Source of the DNA: Liopterus haemorrhoidalis
Lineage: Eukaryota; Arthropoda; Insecta; Coleoptera; Dytiscidae
Assembly (NCBI GenBank): GCA_963971575.1
Contig: OZ020613.1
Span: 46,122,739-46,186,738 of the forward strand
Direction of reading: 5' to 3'
DNA: 64,000 nt
Shown piece after piece: positions 34,788 to 46,036 of this stretch. The notes beneath the pieces were generated by a model. It saw only the letters and a program-made list of their open reading frames with translations, was not told the DNA's origin and did not search any database. The position numbers were made by a program, and so were the translations under genes. Numbering within the stretch: position 1 is the first letter of the stretch; each line of letters opens with the position of its first letter.

Positions 34788-35196
34788 GGGTTCAATAACT
34801 CATGGCCGCATTGCAATCGCTGTAAAATGTCCATGGCTGTAACTGCTGTAAATATATACGGACTATATGAAAGATCCTTTTCAGTTAATGTGTAGGTCCG
34901 TATTGTTAATAATTGAAATTTTCTTCCCATACCATACACAACGTCTTTGTGCTCACTTTCAAATTTCTTCAAATAGTTACTTTTGTTGATATTGTTTACT
35001 AAAAATTATTTAAGAAAAATAATTTCCATAATAGTTGTATATAAAATAACCTCCAAACAAAATTTCATAAACTTACCTTTATTAAGTGAAAGCATCCAAT
35101 ATTTAATACAAAACTAAAAGTAGGCTTTTATCGCAATATATATTTTAAAAAAATTATATATAAGGTTTAGAAAGTACTAGTCCACATACTACACTT
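34788..35196. other. Region upstream of gene B
   Basis: A minus-strand frame (34972-34718) runs into the MITE and shows no known motif. I give it no function. Confidence 0.35.
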
Positions 35197-35364
35197 ATGG
35201 CGAATCAAAAATTGTTTACCCTCCACGGACTAACAGCTGTTTTAGCGATCAGTTGTTTTGGAGTGCTCTATTGTGCGCAAGATATGAAGCTACTTGCCAC
35301 CAAAGCTATTTTACTTTATTATTTACTTATTTTCCTTTTTCTCACTACTACTTGTACAATTTAA
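35197..35364 (+). CDS. Small hydrophobic ORF (55 aa), unconfirmed
   Basis: The frame from ATG 35197 to TAA 35362-35364 encodes 55 residues in two hydrophobic stretches (FTLHGLTAVLAISCFGVLYC and AILLYYLLIFLFLTTTC). They are separated by a short polar linker (AQDMKLLATK). Two membrane helices with a tight turn are plausible. I recognise no family. The size is near what chance allows, and no splice or promoter evidence was found beyond an isolated position between TEs. Confidence 0.3.
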   Translation: MANQKLFTLHGLTAVLAISCFGVLYCAQDMKLLATKAILLYYLLIFLFLTTTCTI

Positions 35365-37479
35365 TACGGCACAATCAACAATTGTGTTTATTAGAAAAAG
35401 AAAAAAAAATGAAAAAACTTCAAAACACGTGTATAATCAAATAATATGAACGGGAAATGTAATGTAAACACCACTATGTTTGCAACAGAACGATGGCCGA
35501 CGTGCTTAACTTTGATATACAAGCTGTGATACAGTATTACGTCTGCCCTCTACTTGTACCTCCATGGTTAACAGTTTATTAAAGTCTATTTATCCAAATT
35601 ATTTTTATCAAATCGTAATAATACATTTAGCACATATTAATTTTCCTTTTCTAGCTTGTATGATATACCTATGAAAACTAGAATTAAATGAAAATTCTTG
35701 TTCGCACTTTTTATCATGCTTACATCATGATTGTTATTCTTCAGCAGATAAATTACTGAAAAAAGTAATACAATGTTCTTTAACATCTTCAATTTTAAAT
35801 GTTGTATTTTTCTGGGCAACATATTGTTTGATTGCCACCCATATGACTCATTATATCTCTCCTTGAATTTGAGTCAGCGCCTTATATTTTTGTACATTAT
35901 GGTCTGGACCATTATCTATTACAACCACGCTTTTTGCAAATAGGTTTGGAATGAGTTTTTCATGTAACCACTTTTAACTATAATGGAAATTCATCTCATC
36001 GTGGTAATCCCCAGTTTTTAAACTGAATTTAGATAATAAGCAGAAATTAGGGACAAATATAGGCTGATTAAGAAATAGGGTCGTGACATCAGGGGCTTTA
36101 TTGTGCTTATGCCACATTTTAAAAGATGTAAAATTTACTAAAGCAAAACTTGTAGAGCCATATATTGATGAAAAGTTGGTCTACTGAACTGTCGAAAACT
36201 AAATATTTAAGACTAAGTTGAACAGAAATGACGTAATTTTCATAATATTGTCCATGGAAATTTTTTATTAATATTGTAATATAAAAACTAAAAGACTGAA
36301 ATCAAAAATTGAATTCAACAGTAAATATATTTAAGAAGGTAAATTGCAACTTACCAAAAATAAATCAGTATCAAACATAAACTAAATAACACGATTATAT
36401 GGATAAAAATACCCAAAAAAGAACGAGTTTTATAAAATAAAGTCTGCAAGGCGACACAATAAAATTTCTGGCGTCACGGCTCCATTCTAAAATCACTCTG
36501 TACTTGCATGTACAGGTAAAGGTAATGTACATGTAATGGCATAACCAAGTTCCCTGCTGTTGCCTTCTTAGTCATAAAGACAATCACAATACCAATAATC
36601 TCCTTACTTTAATTAGTGGCTATTAATTGCGCGCCCACTTAATTTACTTTTAAACAATAAATTATATTATTTCACCCGAATAAACTTTCACCAATGTTTA
36701 TACCAAGATAACCCAGACAAGTGACATCCCCATTACAAATTCAAATGTTTGCTACTGCGGAACCAAACTAAGGACAAATTAGTGATGTAGTTGCTTGTGA
36801 TCATATATATTTTTCAATTATGTTACAAATGTTTTTTTTTTTTTTACATAAGTATATTCGTTTTAATTATAGCTTCAAACTGACATGACAAGTCAATGAA
36901 CAATAAAATAATACTGGAAAATTAACATAAATTACAAAAATGATGGTTTTCTAGACAAGATTTTTTATAAACTGTATGTATGATAGTTGTATACTGAAAG
37001 AAATGTACACTTTAGTATTAAGAACACTAGTTATTGATTTCATATTAATAATATTTACTTTCATTCTAATGAAATTGCAGGTAAAATCAAACGATGTCGT
37101 GTTTTTGTACTTTTAAAATAAACTTTTGATTTTAGTTTTTATTTTAAAATCAAAAACTATTATTTCAAAAGAACTGACATTGAACAAAAGTATTCACTTC
37201 CATAAAAAGAGCATTTACACTTCAAGCTTATGTTAAAAATAAAGTACTTTTGATTTGACAGAACAACTATCAAAATAAAATCACTGCCATTCTTTTAAAA
37301 ACCCATACATTTGTAATTTTAATTCAAAAGTAAAATTATTATTTTAATATCGTATGTTTTAAGATATAGTACATCAATTGTAGGAATTTCAAATTAAAAG
37401 CATTTGCAAAAAAATAAGATATAGACGTTACTCGTTGGAGTATAGTGATATTTGAAATCTGTGTAAACGTCTATATATA
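35365..37479. other. Non-coding AT-rich stretch between genes B and C
   Basis: I see no gene, TIR element or structured RNA. Short frames at 35253 and 35637 lack motifs. Confidence 0.45.
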
Positions 37480-37798
37480 AAATACTTTATTACACTGATA
37501 TTCCATTCTCTCCAGAATGTGTTCGTGTTTAATGAAATCTGATGAACTTGAAAATACTTTTTACACTGTTCACATTTATATGGTATCCTGCCAGAAAGTA
37601 TTCATTTGTGATTAGTGAGAACTGATGGATCTGAACATGAGTTCTCACTATGAAACTGATCACATTTGAATGGCTTCTTCATAATGTATTCGTTTGTGAT
37701 GATTTTAAAAATCCTCTATTACACTGATATTATTTGAATGGTCTTTCTCCATAATATATCCGTCTGTGTCCAGTGAGAGATGTTAGGACTGAAATGCT
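37480..37798 (-). pseudogene. Decayed 3' continuation of the gene C finger array
   Basis: Beyond the stop of gene C, the minus strand still carries recognisable finger remnants in shifting frames: CNQCNKAF, then HINKER-like GERPFK, then KPFKCDQ and THSGEN. At least three to four ancestral fingers are present. A frameshift just after GEK at about 37820 ends the current protein early. Confidence 0.8.
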
Positions 37799-38811
37799 TT
37801 ATTGCATTGATTGCATATTAATTTCTTTTTCGCCAGTGTGAACTTGCACATGTCTAACAAGATTACGCTTTCCAGTAAATGCTTTATAACATAGATCACA
37901 TTTGAAAGGCTTCTCCCCAGAATGTGTACGTTTGTGAATAGTGAGATGTGACGAATCTAAAAATGCTTTATTGCACTGATCACATTTGTATGGCTTCTCT
38001 CCAGAATGTATTCGTTTGTGTCTAATGAGGGACGATGGGTCTGAAAATGCTTTATTACATTGATTACATACGTAGGGTTTCTCGCCAAAATGATTTCGTT
38101 TGTGCCTAATGAGAGATGATGAGTCTAAAAACGCTTTATTACATTGATCACATTTGAATTGTTTCTCTCCAATATGTATTCGTTTGTGATTAGTGAGATG
38201 TGATGATTCTAAAAATCCTTTATTACATTCATCACATTTGAATGGCCTATCTTCAGAATGTATTCGTTTGTGTCTAGTGAGAGATGTTAGGTCGGAATAT
38301 GTTTTATTACAATGAGTGCATATGAATGGTTTTACACCAGTATGAACTTGTCTGTGTTTAATAAGATTACGCTTTCCAGCAAATGCTCTATTACACTGAT
38401 CACATTTGAATGGCTTCTCTCCAGAATGTGTACGTTTGTGATTAGTGAGATGTGATGAATCTAAAAATGCTTTATTACACTGATCACATTTGTATGGTTT
38501 TTCTCCAGAATGTATTCGTTTGTGTCTAGTGAAAGATGATGGGTCTGAAAATGCTTTATCACACTGATCACATTTGTATGGTTTTTCTCCAGAATGTTTT
38601 CGTTTGTGTCTAATGAGAGATGATGAGTCTGAAAATGCTTTATCACACTGATTACATTTGAATCGTTTCTCTCCAATATGTACAGAGTTATGTACAACAA
38701 TATCTTGAGCCTGCGCAAATGTTTTATCACATATTTCATTTGTATAACATGTATCTTTTGTTTTAATTGGTACACAACTCTCATCTGGATTAGCGGAAGA
38801 TGTTGTACTAG
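37799..38811 (-). CDS. C2H2 zinc-finger gene C, finger-array exon
   Basis: The exon starts after acceptor TTTGCAG at 38812. It encodes a degenerate first finger and ten intact C2H2 fingers, then leaves frame (GEKEINMQSMQ) and stops at 37799-37801. Leader exons 39239-39087, 39710-39579 and 54942-54822 join with matching phases. Intron 1 holds the 14-kb palindromic element. The array order closely follows gene B, so the two are recent duplicates. The frameshifted tail removes several ancestral fingers, which would change DNA specificity. It may still be expressed; whether it is functional is unknown. Confidence 0.88.
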
Positions 38812-39086
38812 CTGCAAACAAATAAGTAATTAAAATATTATGTATGTACATATGTAATTATTTCTAGTGTTCTTGGAAAGAAAATTCTGACAGAAACGAG
38901 GCTCAATTATTAGTTTTAACCTGTTCAAGACGGTAGTCGTACATATTCATTTCAAAGAAGATCCACTTGAATGCAGAGTACCGAATTTTTAATATTTCTG
39001 TTGTAAGTTCTATGTATGTAGTAAATGGAAACAGTATTGGAAGCTTAAAACTTAAACAATTATATTAAACTGACTAACAGACTGAC
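38812..39086 (-). other. Short intron of gene C
   Basis: Homologous in position to the gene B intron 27163-27455; no other feature. Confidence 0.5.
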
Positions 39087-39239
39087 CTGTATCTTCTTCA
39101 GCTGCACTCTCCGCACGATCACTGTCATCTCTATATTCAGATTTAATGTTTATCTGCTCAGTGATGATAGTATTGCAGTTAGACTGGGGCATATTGGCAA
39201 TAGATGATATATGATTGGTGTCCTGGGTATCGCCGATCT
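39087..39239 (-). CDS. Gene C leader exon 3
   Basis: A 153-nt exon between TTTTCAG and GTCAGTC, encoding EIGDTQDTNHISSIANM, then INIKSEYRD and an acidic tail. It is the homologue of gene B exon 3. Confidence 0.75.
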
Positions 39240-39578
39240 CTGAAAAATAAATATAAAAATAGTTATTATTACTCTGCCTTTGCTTTCAATGTAAAATAGT
39301 TTTTTCAGCCCATTTGCAGCAAGGAATTTTTTAAATTAATTTTATTCTTAAATCAAACATTATATGGCACTCATTATTTTCTTTCAGTGGCTTTTTTTTC
39401 CATCGACTCCAACTCTGACTCATTCCTTTATAATAATTTCAGATCGTATAAGATGTAACATAGTGCCGGGCTAGGACTTTTATTGCGCCACTGATTATTA
39501 TTTTATTATTATTACCGACTCCGGTAAACCAAAACTCAACAGCCTGTTACAAACATCAATTAAACTATCTTTACTAAC

Positions 39579-39710
39579 CAGTATTTTTGACAATCTCACT
39601 GTCCAATTCATCTTCAAATTTATTGGTGTCTACAGGTTCAGACTTGATATAAATCTCCTCTATGTTGATATTACCATGGTATACATCATCTGTGACTTCA
39701 TTTTTGATTC
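39579..39710 (-). CDS. Gene C leader exon 2 (acidic, psi-K-x-E)
   Basis: A 132-nt exon between ATTTCAG and GTTAGTAA, encoding GIKNEVTDD, then EEIYIKSEPVD and KFEDELDSE. It carries two psi-K-x-E motifs (IKNE, IKSE). Confidence 0.8.
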
Positions 39711-39819
39711 CTGAAATGAACACATTATAGCCAGATATAAAATTATTTTCTACTGTAAAAAATATAACATGTTGACTAATCAAACATTGCTGAAATAAAG
39801 TGTAACAAAGTGACATTGT

Positions 39820-40450
39820 TTTATTTTGTTCAATGGAGAAAAACGTGTTTTTTTTTTATTGTTTGTGTTTTATTTTTGTGAATCATGGGAAAAAAATCAA
39901 TCAATTTTGTTGTGTGCCGCAACGTGAATAAGGAAGAATCCCTTTTAAACATTCCATAATTTACCTAAATCGAAAAAAATATCAATTAAAACAACGTTTG
40001 GAGGCAAAGAGAACGTTAATCGTAGGTTTTTATGAACCCAAAAACTAAAAATGGGCAAAAATCCAAGCCCATGCATATGCACGTGTGCTCGTTGCATTTT
40101 ATGGAAAGGGATTGTTTACGTCCAAGATAAGACTGAAAAAAGCACTTACCCCACCCAAAATTTGCCTAAATCATCAGTTAATATATTAAAAGGCTCTACT
40201 TTTTCAGACAGCGATATTAATTTTTATTAATATATTTACCATATTTTTGTTGCTATTATATTGACAGTCAAAAAGAATTAAAAATACAATGAAAAACTAA
40301 AAATTTTCTTGAAATTTATTTAGAATAGTATATTATTACATATCTTGTAAATCGAAGATTATCTTTAAATAAAAAAAAAAGCTCGGAAAACAGGAAAAAT
40401 ACAACTCATGTTCATATGGCGCTGCGATCTTAAAAAGTTTCCCCTATGTG
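39820..40450 (-). mobile_element. Partial inverted copy of the 9687-10951 element
   Basis: The reverse complement matches parts of 9687-10900. The outer end is AAGTTTCCCCTAT (40437-40447), and the word CCCAAAAACTAAAAATGGGC (about 40037) and the TTTTGTTGTGTGCCGC piece are shared. The other end breaks off near AAACAATGTC at about 39820. The palindromic element inserted at its outer border: GTGCCT (40448-40453) directly follows the TIR-like end. Confidence 0.65.
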
Positions 40451-40453
40451 CCT
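40448..40453. repeat. Left 6-bp target duplication of the palindromic element
   Basis: GTGCCT precedes the element here and is repeated at 54620-54625. Removing the element and one copy restores a continuous flank. Confidence 0.9.
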
Positions 40454-41066
40454 AGTAGGTATGGGGGCGGTTGAGCCTGGGAACCAAATCGAGACCGTGG
40501 GAATTTTCTTATCAGTGCGGCATCCTTTGATGTTGCCGACACCTGGTCAGGTGTTAATTACAGGTGTGCAATCAGGTGACCTGATTTTCGACTGGTGTGT
40601 TGCGGGCTAGCCTAAATTTTAGGCGCATAAGAGAAAATGTGACGTCAGAGATAACAGGGGCGTACTCAGAAAATGTTTAAATGCAGGGGGCACTCAAAAT
40701 TGTATTCCCCGCTTTTCAGAGTCAACAATGTCCTTCCGCACCCCGCGAGGTCAGAGGTTAACGCTCCCCTTCGAGGTCAACAAATGTTTTTGAAAAAGGT
40801 CTTAACCATATTTTGAAAAGTGCGAGGGCCCAAGTGGCGCACGCAAATTATAGATATTTCAGTTGCATCTTAAACTGAAGATTACTACTGCGAATGATTT
40901 TGTATTAGGATAGCATATATTATAGAAGGTAATCAGAAAGAATGTTTACAGTTTAAAATAATATAATCCGGTTACCATTGCAAATTTCTGTTCTCCTAAT
41001 ACCCAAGTGGCGCACGCGTTACTCATAGATTCTTTAAAAGACGACTGCCAAATGCTGTGTTGTTGT

Positions 41067-41814
41067 GAAAAATGCGAGTGACGTCATGCAAGGGTACCGG
41101 CATGCCCGTAAATGTTTTTCGAAAATGTTTTTGAAAAAAGGGCCTTACCGTACTTTTGAAAAATGCCAAGGGCCAAGTGGAAGCGAAGCTTTCAATTCCG
41201 GCGACTGCGCACGTGTAGCTCTCGTAGATTCCTCAAAAGACGACTGCGCACAGAGCTAAGGCCTTTTGTGCATCGGCGCCGGTATTCCGGTCCTAACGGG
41301 TTTAAGCCCCATGTGTGCTATATTTTTGAAATCGCGGCGAGCAGGTCGTCATCTTGAAATCATATTCATGAGCCAAAACGACCTTATTTAAAAGTATCGT
41401 GGATGGACCCGTGCCGGGGCGTAAATCAAAGTCAAATGAAATTGAAAAATGCGAATGACGTCATGCAAGGGTACCGGCATGCCCGTAAATATTTTTCGAA
41501 AATGCTTTTGAAAAAAGGGCCTTACCGTACTTTTGAAAAATGCCAAGGCCCAAGTGGAAGCGAAGCTTCCAAATCCGGCGACTGCGCACGTGTAGCTCTC
41601 TTAGATTCCTCAAAAGACGACTGCGCACCGAGCTAAGGCCTTTTGTGCATCGGCGCCGGTATTCCGGTCCTAACGGGTTTAAGCCCCATGTGTGCTATAT
41701 TTTTGAAATCGCGGCGAGCAGGTCGTCATCTTGAAATCATATTCATGAGCCAAAACGGCCTTATTTAAAAGTAGCGTGGATGGACCCGTCCGGGGCGTAA
41801 ATCAAACTTCAGGT
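41067..41814 (+). repeat. Two direct copies of a 377-bp subterminal repeat, left arm
   Basis: Copies at 41067-41443 and 41444-41814 are nearly identical (GACGTCATGCAAGGGTACCG to CCCGTNCGGGGCGTAAATC). The frames inside (64 and 77 codons) exist only because of the repeat and lack motifs. Subterminal repeats of this kind could bind element-encoded or host factors. Confidence 0.85.
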
Positions 41815-42157
41815 GACACAACTGCGAGGTTTTGCAAGCTTGTTTAATCGATTTGATCTAATTTGATTTACAGCCCTTCGCAAAGGGCCCAGCATGGATT
41901 ACTAAAAATAGCATATATGACTGAGAGATATTGTTTTTCTGGAACTATACCACGCCCATCATAGACATGACATTTCTAAAATGTTATCAATGATTTAGTG
42001 TTTCGATTTAAAAGCATTTAAGTGAGAAAAATGTAGCAGATAGGACGAAATTTCAATTTAGTATTGATTCTTATGGAAAATAAGCACATATCGCGAACAT
42101 ATCAGTGTCCAAATGAATAGACTGTCCACTACTCGGTTCGATCGACGGATTTAGGGT

Positions 42158-42165
42158 TATAAATA
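42158..42165 (+). promoter_or_regulatory. TATA box of the left polB copy
   Basis: TATAAATA lies about 120 bp upstream of the start codon at 42281, in an otherwise gene-free leader. Transcription would start about 30 bp further on. Confidence 0.5.
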
Positions 42166-42280
42166 GACTGATCGTCCAATGCTGTACCATTTCCTTTCAA
42201 TTTATCGAAGGTGAAAGCTGTCTAGTCCGTTAAAACAATACAATTAAATAATTGCTATTGACAGTGAATCATCGAAAATA

Positions 42281-45200
42281 ATGGAAAACTACTATGTCGT
42301 CAAGGATGTTTCTAAGATCGTCAGACAATATAATTTGAAAGGACGATCCCTGGAGTTTAAAATAAAACCCATTCCTGAAAACAAAGAACCAACAAACTGG
42401 GTAAAAGATGCTATCACCCAGATTATAATGAAGGCTACAGAGGGGGTTCAACCTGAAGATAAAGTTGGGTTTACTTTTTGCAGCAAGGATTTTAATAAAG
42501 GCGATGGTTGGTTGTCTTTCCGCGACGCTAGTGAGGTGACAGTCGATGAAGTATGGGGAATTTTAAATAGTATTTTTCAGTCAAACTCCACCGGACTGAG
42601 CACTGATAAATTCTGCCTTGGAGTAACAACTGTACGTCTGCCCAGCGGCCGGGGAAACAACAGACAAAGTAAATACAATAATTTTGAAGAAGAATGTGGT
42701 ATGCGTAGGGGCATAGTTACTATTAACAATAAGGACAACATGTGTCTACCGCGAGCTCTAGTTGTCGGTAAGGCAATTGCTGATAAAGACCCCGAGTACA
42801 AGAAGGTGCGACGAGATATCGGAAAACTACAAACGGAAAGAGCAAGAAAACTAACGGTAGAAGCCCATGTTCAAATTCCTGATAATGGAGCCGGCATAGA
42901 AGAAATTAAACATTTTCAAGACTATTTCAAGAACTATAAAATAACCGTTTACGATTTTGCCTCAAAAGGAAGAAATGTTATATTTGAAGGCCAAGATACA
43001 CATTTGAAAATCAACTTACTTTACCATAAAAGACATTACAATGTCATCAGTTCTCTTACCGCTGCATTTTGTTGTAGTTATTATTGTGCAAAGTGCTATA
43101 CGCCCTATAACACAAAAAATAAACATAGATGTGGTGGTACATGTCAGAGCTGTCAACAATCACCACCATGTCAAATAAAGGAAAAGATCCAATGCCAAGA
43201 CTGCAATCGATGGTTTAGAAGTAACTCATGTTTCCAGCAACATAAAAAACAACAGTCGCTGGGAAAAGGAACGGTTTGTGATCAGATCGTATGTTGCCTC
43301 TCGTGTCTTAAAACGATAAAGAAAAATAGAATACATACCTGCGGTGAGATATTTTGTAAAATTTGTAAAAAATTTCAACCTGGAAATCATTTATGTCATA
43401 TGCAACCCAACACAGGCAAACATAAAACTAAGGATTTTCTATTCGTATTTTACGACCTCGAAACGACCCAGGAAAAGAAAATCGATGAACATACTGTCCA
43501 ACACGAACCCAATCTATGTGTATTTAGACAATGTTGTGATTTATGTATTATTGAAAGAAAATTACTATTTTGTTGTAAAAAATGTGGTGTGTGTCTTCAG
43601 AAGTTGAATGGAGAAAACTGCGTAGAAATTTTTTTACAACATCTTCTAAAGCAAAGGTCATCGTTTAAAAATATTGTGGTGTTGGCGCACAACGGTCAAG
43701 CCTTCGACCATCAATTTATCTTAAACCATGTTCTCACTAAAACTACCTTAAAGCCGGAACTTATCATGCGAGGTACCAAAATAATATCTATGTGTGTGGG
43801 AAATATTAAATTTATAGATTCACTTAATTATTTTCCAATGGCTCTGTCGAAATTACCGAAAGCCTTTGGCTTGGGTGACAATTTTAAAAAGGGGTACTTT
43901 CCACACCTCTTCAACACCAGAGACAACCAGAACTACGTAGGCCCTATACCCTGTATCAGGTATTATGAGCCGGACATCATGAAGAGTGAAGAACGAGGAA
44001 AATTATTGAAATGGCACGAGGAAAAACTTGCTGAAAATTACGTGTTTGATTTCCAAAAAGAAATTGAGAGTTATTGCGAATCAGATGTAGCTATTCTAAC
44101 CGAAGCATGTTTGAAATTCCGTGAACAACTGCTGGAAGCAGGAAACGTGTGCCCATTTACAGAAGCTACTACAATTGCTTCAGCGTGTAATAAGGTGTTT
44201 CGCAGAAACTTTTTAAAACCAAACACCATCGGTATAATACCAAAGGGGGGCTATAGATTTTCTGATAACCAATCGAAAATAGCGCTCAAGTGGTTAATAT
44301 GGGAAGAAAAACAGAGAGGTATAAATATTTTGCACGCGGGGAAACAGAAGGAGGTTATTTTACACGGGTTAAAAGTAGATGGTTTCAGTCCAGACACAAA
44401 TCAGGTTTTCGAATTTCACGGATGCTACTATCACGGGCATCCAAAATGTCTGAAATTTGATATACACCAGCCGCTTCACGATAATCCACACGAATCCTTA
44501 AATATGAGATATGAGTCCACTGTGGCAAAGAACGACCGATTGCGGAATTTTGGGTACGAAGTGATAGAAATGTGGCATTGTGATTTTAGTAGACTTTTAA
44601 ATGAAGAAATAGACAACTACACAGAAAATCATCCGCTGATTGCACACGAGCCAATGAATCCAAGGGATTCTTTCTATGGTGGCCGCACAGGAAACACTAG
44701 GACATACTACGAGATAAAACCCGGTGAAAAAATAAAGTACATAGACATATGTTCCTTGTATCCGTGGTCGTGTAAATACGGGAAATTTCCTATTGGTCAT
44801 CCAAGAGTTTATGTTGGAGAAGAATGTCCTAAAGAATTAGCAGATATAGAGGGTCTAATAAAATGTAGAATTTTACCTCCTCAAAATTTATATCACCCCG
44901 TATTACCAGCAAAAATAAATAAAAAATTATTATTTACTCTTTGTCGTTCGTGTTCCACTTCCGTAAATTATGGGGATTGCGATCACAATAACGAGGAACG
45001 GGCATTAACAGGGACATGGGTTTTGGACGAAGTAAAGAAAGCTTTGGAGATGGGGTATGAAATTATAGAAATTATTGAGCTCTGGCATTACTCAATAGAA
45101 AAATACGACGATGTTACAAAATCGGGAGGCCTTTTTACCGAGATGATGAATAAATTTTTAAAAATAAAACAGCAAGCTTCTGGATGGCCTAAGAATTGCA

Positions 45201-46036
45201 TTACCCGAGAACAGAGGGATAAATACATTGAAGAGTTTCTAAATGCTGAAGGTATTAAGCTAAAATATGAGGATATTGTTGAGAATGCGGGGTTGAGAGC
45301 GCTGGCAAAATTAATGTTAAATTCGTTTTGGGGTAAACTAGGCCAAAGAGAGAATCAGCCTAAAACCAAAATCGTCAATAAGCCAGACGAATTTTTTAAT
45401 ATGCTATGCGATTCTGCCATTGATGTAAACACCGTTTTACCCATCAACGATAATACCCTTGTAGTTAACTACGAATACAAGGAAGAAGCGTATGATCTGC
45501 TACCAACCATTAATGTTTGCCTTGCCAGTTTCGTAACCGCACAGGCCAGGCTAAGATTATTTAAATATTTAACGATGCTCGGAGATAAAATTCTTTATTA
45601 CGATACGGATTCCGTAATTTACATTTCAAGAGCGGGGGAACCGGAACCAGAAACCGGTACTAACGTGGGCGATATGACCGATGAATTAGAGGTATACGGC
45701 TCTGGCAGTTACATAACCGAATTTGCTTCTGGGGGTCCTAAGAACTATGGTTATGTAGTGTATTCACCGACTCAGAATAAATACTTTAAAACATGTAAGG
45801 TCAAAGGTATTTCAATTAATCACGAGATCGCCAAAGATGTAAATTTCGACCGACTTAAGGATATGATATTAAACAACGAACAACCCCGTAAAATTCTATA
45901 CAAAAATTTTGAGAGAACCGAGACACACGACGTCGTGATTCGCGATAAAGAAAAGATATTTAGGCCAAATTCAACAAAAAGGAAATTTGAGGGACTTGAT
46001 TCGGTTCCTTTTGGTTTTAAAAAACAAAGAAATTAA
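42281..46036 (+). CDS. polB: Protein-primed family B DNA polymerase, left-arm copy
   Basis: An uninterrupted 1,251-codon frame. Proofreading motifs: Exo I YDLET (391-395), Exo II HNGQAFD (470-476) and Exo III YCESD (598-602). Polymerase motifs: A DICSLYP (822-828), B KLMLNSFWG (1010-1018), C YYDTDS (1106-1111) and the KVKG thumb motif (1173-1176). All key acidic residues are present. The N-terminal third has DNMCLPRALV (152-161), a motif type linked to OTU-like folds in Polinton/adintovirus polymerases. Next is a cysteine-rich region (about 264-373) with many CxxC pairs. VFEFHGCYYHGHPKC (709-723) resembles a Vsr/PD-(D/E)XK-like insert known from Maverick polymerases. Such enzymes copy linear DNA from a terminal-protein primer. 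ATG 42281 is the first ATG after the TATA box. Whether it is expressed is unknown. Confidence 0.95.
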   Translation: MENYYVVKDVSKIVRQYNLKGRSLEFKIKPIPENKEPTNWVKDAITQIIMKATEGVQPEDKVGFTFCSKDFNKGDGWLSFRDASEVTVDEVWGILNSIFQSNSTGLSTDKFCLGVTTVRLPSGRGNNRQSKYNNFEEECGMRRGIVTINNKDNMCLPRALVVGKAIADKDPEYKKVRRDIGKLQTERARKLTVEAHVQIPDNGAGIEEIKHFQDYFKNYKITVYDFASKGRNVIFEGQDTHLKINLLYHKRHYNVISSLTAAFCCSYYCAKCYTPYNTKNKHRCGGTCQSCQQSPPCQIKEKIQCQDCNRWFRSNSCFQQHKKQQSLGKGTVCDQIVCCLSCLKTIKKNRIHTCGEIFCKICKKFQPGNHLCHMQPNTGKHKTKDFLFVFYDLETTQEKKIDEHTVQHEPNLCVFRQCCDLCIIERKLLFCCKKCGVCLQKLNGENCVEIFLQHLLKQRSSFKNIVVLAHNGQAFDHQFILNHVLTKTTLKPELIMRGTKIISMCVGNIKFIDSLNYFPMALSKLPKAFGLGDNFKKGYFPHLFNTRDNQNYVGPIPCIRYYEPDIMKSEERGKLLKWHEEKLAENYVFDFQKEIESYCESDVAILTEACLKFREQLLEAGNVCPFTEATTIASACNKVFRRNFLKPNTIGIIPKGGYRFSDNQSKIALKWLIWEEKQRGINILHAGKQKEVILHGLKVDGFSPDTNQVFEFHGCYYHGHPKCLKFDIHQPLHDNPHESLNMRYESTVAKNDRLRNFGYEVIEMWHCDFSRLLNEEIDNYTENHPLIAHEPMNPRDSFYGGRTGNTRTYYEIKPGEKIKYIDICSLYPWSCKYGKFPIGHPRVYVGEECPKELADIEGLIKCRILPPQNLYHPVLPAKINKKLLFTLCRSCSTSVNYGDCDHNNEERALTGTWVLDEVKKALEMGYEIIEIIELWHYSIEKYDDVTKSGGLFTEMMNKFLKIKQQASGWPKNCITREQRDKYIEEFLNAEGIKLKYEDIVENAGLRALAKLMLNSFWGKLGQRENQPKTKIVNKPDEFFNMLCDSAIDVNTVLPINDNTLVVNYEYKEEAYDLLPTINVCLASFVTAQARLRLFKYLTMLGDKILYYDTDSVIYISRAGEPEPETGTNVGDMTDELEVYGSGSYITEFASGGPKNYGYVVYSPTQNKYFKTCKVKGISINHEIAKDVNFDRLKDMILNNEQPRKILYKNFERTETHDVVIRDKEKIFRPNSTKRKFEGLDSVPFGFKKQRN

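Noticed and set aside
42577..42801. Minus frames inside polB (and the mirror frames in the right arm)
   Set aside because: Antisense shadows of the 1,251-codon polymerase; they appear twice only because the element is palindromic.
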